Source of the DNA: Spirochaetota bacterium
GTDB lineage: Bacteria > Spirochaetota > UBA12135 > COTS27 > JAFLEE01
Assembly: GCA_017302015.1 (NCBI GenBank)
Contig: JAFLEE010000043.1
Span: 1-41,897, forward strand
Direction: 5' to 3'
Length of the DNA stretch: 41,897 bases
Positions 33,533-40,689 of the stretch are shown here, piece after piece (the stretch's first letter is position 1; every line of letters starts with the position of its first letter). The position numbers were made by a program, and so were the translations under genes. The notes beneath the pieces were generated by a model, which searched no databases, was not told the origin of the DNA, and saw only the letters and a list, made by a program, of their open reading frames with translations.

Positions 33533-34546
33533 CTAGTACTCGAGGTGGGTCTCGCTGCTCACGCGCTTGCGGAAGACCCAGTAGGTCCACGCGAGGTAGG
33601 CGAGCACGATGGGCACCATGGTCAGGGCGACGATCGTCATCACCTTGAGCGTGTAGGGAGACGAGGAGGTGTTGTAGATCGTCAGGCTCCACTCGGGGTT
33701 GAGGCTGGAGAAGAGCACGTTGGGGAACAGGGCCACGGCCACGGTCACCACCGCGAACACGATGGAGACGGTGGTGAACAGGAAGCCCCATCCCTCGCGG
33801 CCGGCCCGGGCGGCCCAACCGGCGGCGAGGATGCCGCCGAGGGCGAGCACGGGGCCGTAGCCCGGGTTCACCCCGAGGCGGGCGAGGCGGTCGGTGACGA
33901 AATAACTGGCGAGGATGACCCCGAAGATCACGGCGGCGGTGGGCACCCAGATGCGCCAATAGAGACCGCGAACCCGCTCTTGCAGCGTCCCGGTGGTCTT
34001 GAGGCCCAAGAACAGGGCCCCGTGGAGGGCGAACACGAGCACCGAGGCGACGCCGCCCAGGAGGGCGAAGGGGTTCAGGAGCGCCCAGAAGCCGCCGACA
34101 TAATCTTGGTTGGCGTCGACCGCGACCCCCCGGATGAGGTTGCCCATCACGACCCCCCACAGCAGGGCCGGCACGAAGGACCCGATGAAGATGGCGAGGT
34201 CCCACAGGGAACGCCAGCGCGGGTGGTCGTGCTTGCTGCGGAACTCGAAGGCGACGCCGCGGATGATGAGGGCCACGAGCATGAGCACGAGGGCGAGGTA
34301 GAAGCCCGAGAAGAGGCTGGCGTACCAGCCGGGAAAGGCGGCGAACATGGCGCCGCCGGCGGTGAGCATCCACACTTCGTTGGCGTCCCAGACCGGCCCG
34401 ATGCTATTGAGCACGAGGCGCCGGTCGAGGTCGGTCTTCCCCACGAAGGGCAGGAGGATGCCGACGCCGTAATCGAAGCCCTCGAGCACGAAGAACCCGG
34501 CGAACAAGACGGCGATCAGGATGTACCAGAGCGTATTGAGATCCAT
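33533..34546 (-). CDS. cydB: Cytochrome bd ubiquinol oxidase subunit II
   Basis: This 337-residue integral membrane subunit belongs to the quinol oxidase that reduces O2 to water at low oxygen. The family N-terminus is clear (LWYILIAVLFAGFFVLEGFDYGVG), followed by IGPVWDANEVWML and the rest of the eight to nine helices. AGGAG lies before the ATG, 12 bases after the cydA stop. The stop is TAG at 33533-33535, and the cydD frame opens at once behind it in the +1 frame. Its short loop set and position confirm it as CydB rather than AppB or CioB paralogs, which sequence cannot fully exclude. Confidence 0.95.
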   Translation of the reverse strand: MDLNTLWYILIAVLFAGFFVLEGFDYGVGILLPFVGKTDLDRRLVLNSIGPVWDANEVWMLTAGGAMFAAFPGWYASLFSGFYLALVLMLVALIIRGVAFEFRSKHDHPRWRSLWDLAIFIGSFVPALLWGVVMGNLIRGVAVDANQDYVGGFWALLNPFALLGGVASVLVFALHGALFLGLKTTGTLQERVRGLYWRIWVPTAAVIFGVILASYFVTDRLARLGVNPGYGPVLALGGILAAGWAARAGREGWGFLFTTVSIVFAVVTVAVALFPNVLFSSLNPEWSLTIYNTSSSPYTLKVMTIVALTMVPIVLAYLAWTYWVFRKRVSSETHLEY

Positions 34547-34558
34547 GGGGGGCTCCTC

Positions 34559-35899
34559 TTACCGGGATTTTTCGATGCCGAGGACAGCGTACTTGCGCAG
34601 CAGCCACACGTCGGCGACCATGAGCGCGCCGTAGAGCAGCACGAAGACCAGGAGCGACGCGCCGACCATGCCCGCGCTCACGTGGCGCGAGACCCCGTCG
34701 GCGGTCTTGAGCAGCCCGAAGACGATCCAGGGTTGGCGGCCCAATTCGGTGACCATCCACCCGGTGGCCGTGGCCAGGGTGGGCAGCAGCAGGGCGGGGA
34801 CGAGGATTTTCAGGAGCAAGCGCCCCGGCACCCGGCCGCGGAGGCCGTACCAGAGGACCAGGAGCGCGAGGGCGAACATGAGCACGCCCGCCCCCGCCAT
34901 GGCGCGGAAGGACCAGTAGGTGAGCGCCACGGGCGGCACGTAATCCCCCGGCCCGTACTTCATCTGGTATTCCTTCTGCAGGTCGTTGATGCCCTTCACC
35001 TCGCCGCTGAACTTGTTGTAGGAGAGGAAGGAGAGGAAGCCGGGGAGGCGGATCGCCCACACGTCGCGGCGCTCCTTCTCGTTCCCGATGGTCAGCAGCG
35101 AGAAGGCCGCGGGGCTCTCGGTGTTCCACAGGGCCTCGGTGGCGGCCATCTTCATGGGCTGGGTGACGGCGGTATGCTGCCCCTGGCGGTGGCCGGAGAG
35201 CATGACGAGCAGCGAGGAGACCACGGCGAAGACCCCGGCGAGTTTGAAGGCCTTCAGGAACAGGGCCCGGTCGGGGCGCTCCCGCAGCAGGTGCCAGGCC
35301 GAGATGCCGATGACGAAGAACGAGGCCGTCACGAGGCCGGAGAAGAAGACGTGGGGGAATTGGACCCACAGCGTGGGGTTCCCAATCAGGGCGAAGAAAT
35401 CGTCCATGCGGGGCTTGCCCTTCTCGAGGACGTAGCCGACGGGATGCTGCATCCACGAATTGGCGGCGAGGATCCAGAAGGCGGAGAGGTTGGAGGCGAT
35501 GGCCACGATCCAGATGCAGGCCAGGTGCACGCGCTTCGAGAGTTTGTCCCAGCCGAAGACCCAGAGGCCGATGAAGGTGGATTCGAGGAAGAACGCCAGG
35601 AGGGCCTCGACGGCGAGTGGCGCGCCGAAGATATCGCCGACATAACGGCTATACTCGGCCCAGTTCATGCCGAACTGGAACTCCTGCACGATGCCCGTGA
35701 CGACCCCCATGGCGAAATTGATGAGGAAAAGTTTTCCCCAAAATTGGGTGAGTTTCTTCCACCCTTCGTCGCCGCTGCGGAAGTACGCCGTCTGGCAGAC
35801 GGCAACGAAGATGGACAACCCCAGGGTCAGGGGCACGAAGAAGAAGTGGTAGATCGTCGTCGCCGCGAATTGCATGCGACCGAGAAAAAGCGCGTCCAT
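34559..35899 (-). CDS. cydA: Cytochrome bd ubiquinol oxidase subunit I
   Basis: The 446-residue catalytic subunit carries haems b558, b595 and d. The N-terminal ARMQF-type start is RMQFAATTIYHFFF, giving the axial His near residue 19; MGVVTGIVQEFQFGMNWAEYSRYVGDIFG-type helix follows with the proton-channel glutamates; GWMVTELGRQPW carries the b558 ligand methionine. The Q-loop is short, placing it in the short-loop (CioA-like) group. The ATG at 35899 has GGGAGGT upstream; earlier in-frame starts have none. Upstream is an AT-rich segment and an 18-bp palindrome (36043-36060). First gene of cydABDC, for life at low O2 and for NO tolerance. Confidence 0.95.
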   Translation of the reverse strand: MDALFLGRMQFAATTIYHFFFVPLTLGLSIFVAVCQTAYFRSGDEGWKKLTQFWGKLFLINFAMGVVTGIVQEFQFGMNWAEYSRYVGDIFGAPLAVEALLAFFLESTFIGLWVFGWDKLSKRVHLACIWIVAIASNLSAFWILAANSWMQHPVGYVLEKGKPRMDDFFALIGNPTLWVQFPHVFFSGLVTASFFVIGISAWHLLRERPDRALFLKAFKLAGVFAVVSSLLVMLSGHRQGQHTAVTQPMKMAATEALWNTESPAAFSLLTIGNEKERRDVWAIRLPGFLSFLSYNKFSGEVKGINDLQKEYQMKYGPGDYVPPVALTYWSFRAMAGAGVLMFALALLVLWYGLRGRVPGRLLLKILVPALLLPTLATATGWMVTELGRQPWIVFGLLKTADGVSRHVSAGMVGASLLVFVLLYGALMVADVWLLRKYAVLGIEKSR

Positions 35900-36042
35900 G
35901 AAACCTCCCATGTCGTGGGGCCAGGGGCCCAAGTGAAGCTCCCCGCGAATTTATAATCATTTTAATTATTTGATAAGAGCGGCAAATCACGAAGTCGATA
36001 TCTGAATTAGTCGATAGGCATTTCATCCATGTACCACAATCT

Positions 36043-36060
36043 ATTTTAGGCGCCTAAAAT
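36043..36060. promoter_or_regulatory. Perfect 18-bp palindrome upstream of cydA
   Basis: ATTTTAGGCGCCTAAAAT reads the same on both strands and lies about 145 bases upstream of the cydA start in an AT-rich region. It resembles a regulator-binding site, but not the FNR (TTGAT-N4-ATCAA) or Rex consensus. The binding protein is unknown. It also lies between the cyd operon and the end of the upstream cyclase gene. Confidence 0.55.
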
Positions 36061-36198
36061 CGCAAGGGCATAGGATCGATGGACGGGCCATAAGATTTCA
36101 AGAAAACGCGCCTCCCCCACTCAGTTTGGGCGAATTCCTCGTGATTCCGGTTCCTCAGGAATCAGAGACTCCGTCACGCTCTGAGGCGCGGGAAACGA

Positions 36199-37875
36199 TT
36201 AGCGCTTCCCGCGCAGCCACGGTAGGTATTTCCGGTCTTCCGCCATGAAGTGCTGGGCCACCAGATCGTAGGCGAGGAAGCGGAAAAAATCCCCCAGGGA
36301 GAACTCGCCCCGTTCGTATTGGCGGGAGAGTTCGGTGACCCTCGCGTAGAGTTCCGCGTGGCACCGAGCGTGGGCTTCAACGCCGGGATAGCCGTGCGCC
36401 CGTAGGAGGGCTTCCTCATCGGTGAAATGCCCCTCGACTTCGGCCACCAGACGGCGGATGAGCGGCCCGCTCTCCTCCTTGGGCCGGTCGCCGATGACCG
36501 CTGCGAGGAGCAGGTTGGAGGTCTCGAAGAGCCCGCGGTGCTGGCCGTCGATGGCGGGGATCTCGCACTCGTGGGCGGGGCTCCACACGAGGCGCGCGAA
36601 CGAGGCGGGGGCCGGGGCCTCCCGGCGCGCGGCGAGTTCTTCCGGGGAGACGGCGAGGATCCGGTTGCGCCCGTCGCGTTTGGCCCGGTAGAGGGCCTTG
36701 TCCGCCAAGGCGATGAGTTCCGCGGCCTCCTCGAACCCCGTGGGGCGCAGCGTGACGCAGCCGAGGCTGATGGTGACGACCTCCGCGGTGGCGGAGGCCT
36801 CGTGGGGGATGGCGAGGCCTTCCACCGCCCGCCGGATGCGTTCGCCCAGGGCCAGCGCCCCGGCGTCATCGGTCTCGGGGAGGATGACGGCGAATTCTTC
36901 CCCGCCGTAGCGCGCCACCACGTCGGGGACTCGCAGGACGACGGACCGCAGCGCCCCGGCCACCCGGCGCAGGCACTCGTCCCCGGCGAGATGGCCGTAG
37001 CGGTCGTTGAACTTCTTGAAATGGTCGATATCCAGGAGCAGGAGCGACAGGGGCTCGCCGGAGCGCTGGTGGCGCTGGAATTCCCGGGCGAGGGATTCGT
37101 TGAAATGCCGGCGGTTGGCCACGGAGGTCAGGGCGTCGGTGCGGGAATCCGAGAGGGCGGCGTCCCGCTCGGTCTCGAGCTGCCGGGCGAGGGCCCGGAT
37201 CTCCCCCTCCGCGCGCCTGCGCTGGCCGTCGAGGCGCTGGTTCTGCATGACGCTGAAGCCGAAGGTCCATAAGAGGCTCGAGATGAAGACGAGGAGGTAG
37301 GTGGCGGTCTGCATCGCGCTCGGCGTAAAGAAGCCATCCACCGCGCCGCCTCGGGCCAGGTAAGCGGCCCGGAACAGGAAGAAACCGCCGGCGAGGGCGA
37401 ACACGGAAGCGAGCAGGGTGGCCGAACCCCGGAGGTCCGGTGTTTTATGCCGGAAGAGAGCCCCCGCCGTCGCGGCCATCAGAAGACCGACCGTCAAGGA
37501 GAGTACGAGGGTCCGCGCGAGGATATCGGGGCGCACGAAGGTGAAGAACGCGCTGAGGACGAGGGCCGACGCCGCGAAGGTAAGGATCGGGGCGCGGGGA
37601 AAGGGACGGCCTAGGAATCGCAGCGCCCCCGCGAGGTAGAGGACGCAAGCGGCGAAGAAGAATAGGTTATTGCCGAAGACGGCGAAGACGCCGATGCCCG
37701 GGGCGTCGCGCAAAATATTGAGCAGGAACCCGATGGAAAGGAGGACGAAGCCCACGACCAGGGTGCCGAAACCCCGGTCGGTGCGGGTGAAGCGGTATTG
37801 GGCGAATAGCATGGCGGCCTGCACGAAGAAGCCCACGGCGAGGCAGAGGCCCAGGGTCCGGATATCGAGGTTCAT
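36199..37875 (-). CDS. Membrane diguanylate cyclase with C-terminal bacteriohemerythrin domain
   Basis: The 558 residues start with six or seven membrane helices (about 5-210), then a GGDEF domain (about 235-410) with active-site GGEEF at 324-328 and an intact product-inhibition I-site RVPD at 315-318. The C-terminal hemerythrin domain (about 430-558) has every di-iron ligand with the right spacing: His446, His483, Glu487, His502, His506, His542, Asp547. It should make c-di-GMP under control of O2 or NO binding to the di-iron site. The ATG at 37875 has only a weak site. It stands alone between norZ and cydABDC, consistent with a shared oxygen/NO theme. Output of the signal is unknown. Confidence 0.93.
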   Translation of the reverse strand: MNLDIRTLGLCLAVGFFVQAAMLFAQYRFTRTDRGFGTLVVGFVLLSIGFLLNILRDAPGIGVFAVFGNNLFFFAACVLYLAGALRFLGRPFPRAPILTFAASALVLSAFFTFVRPDILARTLVLSLTVGLLMAATAGALFRHKTPDLRGSATLLASVFALAGGFFLFRAAYLARGGAVDGFFTPSAMQTATYLLVFISSLLWTFGFSVMQNQRLDGQRRRAEGEIRALARQLETERDAALSDSRTDALTSVANRRHFNESLAREFQRHQRSGEPLSLLLLDIDHFKKFNDRYGHLAGDECLRRVAGALRSVVLRVPDVVARYGGEEFAVILPETDDAGALALGERIRRAVEGLAIPHEASATAEVVTISLGCVTLRPTGFEEAAELIALADKALYRAKRDGRNRILAVSPEELAARREAPAPASFARLVWSPAHECEIPAIDGQHRGLFETSNLLLAAVIGDRPKEESGPLIRRLVAEVEGHFTDEEALLRAHGYPGVEAHARCHAELYARVTELSRQYERGEFSLGDFFRFLAYDLVAQHFMAEDRKYLPWLRGKR

Positions 37876-38036
37876 GGGTCTTGGGTCGGGTGGGGCATCG
37901 GGTTCGTCGCGCTGGCCTATGGCCCGGAGGAAGGCCGTCCCCCCACCCTCGTGGGCAAGCCCGCTGGCCGCAAACGCTCGCCGTCCGCGGATTCTACTAT
38001 AACTAAGAGAACCCACCCGACGCCGTGCCACGCACC

Positions 38037-38064
38037 AAAAAAAAGGGCGCCCCCACGGGCGCCC
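38037..38064 (-). terminator. Rho-independent terminator after norZ
   Basis: On the minus strand, GGGCGCCC - GTGG loop - GGGCGCCC (38064-38045) is followed by eight U residues (38044-38037). The stem is perfect. This is a textbook intrinsic terminator for the norZ transcript. Confidence 0.9.
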
Positions 38065-38103
38065 AGCTCGCAACGGCCCGGGGCCCTTGCGTGGCGGTCC
38101 ACC

Positions 38104-38129
38104 GGCCCCTCCCCGAAAAGGGAGGGGCC
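38104..38129 (-). terminator. Second strong hairpin behind the norZ stop
   Basis: GGCCCCTCCC and GGGAGGGGCC form a ten-pair stem with a short UUUUC-type loop (minus strand 38129-38104), just after the norZ stop. It has no U-run of its own and probably acts as an mRNA 3'-end stabiliser or pre-terminator hairpin. Confidence 0.5.
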
Positions 38130-38145
38130 CGGGTCGAACCCTCGT

Positions 38146-40371
38146 CTACGGAGTTTTCTTCTTCCCCAATCCCGGCAGCAGGCCGAAGAGCACATAGGCC
38201 GAGAGCACGAGGGCCCCGAGGCCGAAGAGCGTGTCCCCCGGGACGCGCATCCATTTGAAGAACATCATCACGGGGGTCTTCAGGAACTCGCCGCTTCGCG
38301 CGTACCAATAGCCGCTGTCCACCGAAGCCCAGGTCTGCATGAGCCCGACGGGCAGCAGGCTGAGGAGGGCCATGGCGAGCAGGCCGATATTGAGGGACCA
38401 GAACGAGAAGGCGAGCACGCGATCGTTCCAGCGGCGCTCGGGGTCGGCGGCGCGCATCACGAAGAGCATGAGGCCGAGCCCCAGCATGCCGTAGACCCCG
38501 AAGAGGGCCGTGTGGCCGTGGAGCGGGGTCGTATTGAGCCCCTGCATGTAATAGAGGGCGATGGGCGGGTTGATCATGAAGCCGAAGAGGCCGGCGCCCA
38601 CGGCGTTCCAGAAGGCCACCGCGAGGAAGAAGAAGATGGGCCACCGGTAGGCCCGCACCCAGGGCGCGGCCTTGGAGAGGCGGTAATCGTCCATGGCGTG
38701 GAAGGCCGTGAGCACGAGGGGCACGACCTCGAGGGCGCTGAACACCGAGCCGAAGGCCAGCGCGGTGGTCGGGGTGCCCGAGAAATAGAGGTGGTGGAGG
38801 GTGCCGATGATCCCCCCCGCGAGGTAGATCGTCGCGGAAAGCAGCGAGGCCGTCGCGGCGAAGAGCGGCTTGATGAGGCCGATGCGCATGAAGAAGAAGG
38901 CGATGACGACGGTGGCGAAGACCTCGAAGAAGCCCTCGACCCACAGGTGCACCACCCACCAACGCCAGTATTCCACGAGGCTCAGGTGGGTCTTCGGGCC
39001 CCAGGCCAGCCCGGCGCCGTAGAAGAGGCCGATGGCCGTGGCGGAGACGAGGAAGAGCGCGAGGAGCGATTTATGGTCCCCCGGCTTCTTGAAGGCCGGG
39101 GCCACCCCGCGGACGACGAGGAAGAGCCACAGGAGCAGCCCGACGAAGAGGCCGAGTTGCCACACGCGCCCGAGTTCCACGTATTCCCAGCCCTGATGGC
39201 CGAACCAGAACCAGGTGTTCTCGCCGACGAATTTGTTCATCACCGAGAGCCATTGCCCCGCGAGGGAACCGGCGACCACCACGAGGAGCGCGCCGAAGAG
39301 GATGTTCACCCCGAGCACCTGGCCCTTGGGCTCTTCGCCGCTGACCACGGGCCCGATGAAGAGGCCCGCGGCCAGCCAGGCCGTGGCGATCCACAGGATG
39401 CCGATCTGCACGTGCCAGGTGCGCGTGATCACGTAGGGAATCCATTTATCGATGGGAACGCCATAGAAGCCGCCCCCTTCCACGCCGTAATGGGCGGTGA
39501 CCACCCCCGCGAGGATCTGCACCAGGAACAGCAGGGAGACGACCGCGAAATATTTGAGCACGGCCCGTTGGGACGGGAAGAGCGCCAGGCCCAGGAGCGG
39601 ATCGCGGGTGGGGGCCGGGCCGCCCTCTTCCTTGCGCTTGGCGGCGAAGAACCAGGCGAGGGCCGCGATGCCGGCCAGGAGCATGATGATGCTCACCCCC
39701 GTCCACACCACGGTCTGGCCCGAAGCGTGGTTTTCCACCAGGTCTTCATGGGGCCAATTCTGGGTATAGGTCACCGACTCGCCCGGGCGCTGGGTGGAGG
39801 CGGCCCACGAGGTCCAGAAGAAGAAAGTGGCGAGGCGCCGGAGTTTGGCGGGATCCTTCTGGGCGCCGGCGGGGATGGCGTATTCCGCGTGCCCCTTGGA
39901 GAAGACATCGGCGAAATGGGAGGCGTTGGCCTCGAAGGCCTTCACCCGGGCCGCGTCCAGGGTCAGGCGCCCGGTGGCGGGATCGTAGGTATTGGCGCGC
40001 ATGAGGCCCTTGAGCCTCGCGCGCAGCGGGGCCTGGGCCTCGGCGGAAAGGGCGTCGAAGGGCTTCTTCGCGGCCTCTTGGGCCCAGAGATCGAGGATGA
40101 AACGGCACTCCCGGTGGAGCCAATCGGCCGTCCAGTCGGGGGCGACGTAACTGCCATGGCCCCAGATGCTGCCGACCTGCATGCCGCCCATGGCCTGCCA
40201 GACGTTCTGCCCGGCCATGATCTCGCCTTCGGAGATGAGGACCGAGCCGTCGGTGGCGACTACCTGCTTCGGGATCGGCGGCATCTTCTGCCAGATCTTG
40301 CCCCCGACGATGCCGAGGATGGTGAACGACGCGACGATCACCACCGTGAAGAGGATCCACAATTTCTTCAT
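38146..40371 (-). CDS. norZ: Quinol-dependent nitric oxide reductase (qNOR)
   Basis: This 741-residue single-subunit enzyme reduces 2 NO to N2O with electrons from quinol. The N-terminal soluble part, with GEIMAGQNVWQAMGGMQVGSIWGHGSYVAPDW (residues about 49-80), is fused to the 12-helix haem-copper-type core with GQTVVWTGVSIIMLL, TRTWHVQIGILWIATAWLAAGLFIGPV and LHGHTALFGVYGMLGLGLMLF. The fusion of the cytochrome-c-like part to the core, with no haem c motif (CxxCH), is diagnostic for qNOR. No other denitrification gene is in the window, so detoxification is a reasonable role. AGGAGAAGGCA precedes the ATG. A strong promoter with an inverted repeat lies upstream, and a terminator follows. Confidence 0.95.
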   Translation of the reverse strand: MKKLWILFTVVIVASFTILGIVGGKIWQKMPPIPKQVVATDGSVLISEGEIMAGQNVWQAMGGMQVGSIWGHGSYVAPDWTADWLHRECRFILDLWAQEAAKKPFDALSAEAQAPLRARLKGLMRANTYDPATGRLTLDAARVKAFEANASHFADVFSKGHAEYAIPAGAQKDPAKLRRLATFFFWTSWAASTQRPGESVTYTQNWPHEDLVENHASGQTVVWTGVSIIMLLAGIAALAWFFAAKRKEEGGPAPTRDPLLGLALFPSQRAVLKYFAVVSLLFLVQILAGVVTAHYGVEGGGFYGVPIDKWIPYVITRTWHVQIGILWIATAWLAAGLFIGPVVSGEEPKGQVLGVNILFGALLVVVAGSLAGQWLSVMNKFVGENTWFWFGHQGWEYVELGRVWQLGLFVGLLLWLFLVVRGVAPAFKKPGDHKSLLALFLVSATAIGLFYGAGLAWGPKTHLSLVEYWRWWVVHLWVEGFFEVFATVVIAFFFMRIGLIKPLFAATASLLSATIYLAGGIIGTLHHLYFSGTPTTALAFGSVFSALEVVPLVLTAFHAMDDYRLSKAAPWVRAYRWPIFFFLAVAFWNAVGAGLFGFMINPPIALYYMQGLNTTPLHGHTALFGVYGMLGLGLMLFVMRAADPERRWNDRVLAFSFWSLNIGLLAMALLSLLPVGLMQTWASVDSGYWYARSGEFLKTPVMMFFKWMRVPGDTLFGLGALVLSAYVLFGLLPGLGKKKTP

Positions 40372-40425
40372 TGCCTTCTCCTATTTCCTTTTTGCCGACT
40401 GGCCAACTCAAAACTTGATTATAAA

Positions 40426-40455
40426 AAGTATATTACTGATAATACTTATTGTCAA
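40426..40455 (-). promoter_or_regulatory. norZ sigma70 promoter overlapped by an inverted repeat
   Basis: TTGACA (40455-40450), 17 bases and TATACT (40432-40427) on the minus strand. The inverted repeat AAGTATTAT-CAGT-AATATACTT (40447-40426) covers spacer and -10. Its AAG...CTT ends recall NsrR-type NO-responsive sites, but this is a guess. The transcript start would be near 40420. Confidence 0.75.
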
Positions 40456-40689
40456 TATCCAGTTTGTCCAGTTAATTCAATTTTTCGATAAATACCAAAA
40501 ATATCCTTAAAATTGAAGTGTTTAGGTAAAAAACAGAAGTGCTCTGGCGATATTCGAAATACGCCAGAATTCTGAAAAGCCGAAAAACGACTCGATATCA
40601 CCCGAATTCCGTACCCGAAAACGGCTTCCTTTTAAGCGTTTGGAGACGGATGGGGGGCGCGAAGCGCCGCGAGGGAACTGAGAATCGCC

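Noticed and set aside
33521-35956. An 811-residue plus-strand frame opposite cydA and cydB
   Set aside because: Same cause: the complement of G+C-rich membrane-protein genes. Its His/Glu-rich composition is an artefact of reading the opposite strand.
36143-36163. GATTCC/GGAATC hairpin behind the hemerythrin cyclase gene
   Set aside because: Six pairs with no U-run; not convincing as a terminator.
37951-40491. An 846-residue plus-strand frame opposite norZ
   Set aside because: It is an antisense shadow of a well-supported qNOR gene, and it runs through the norZ terminator.
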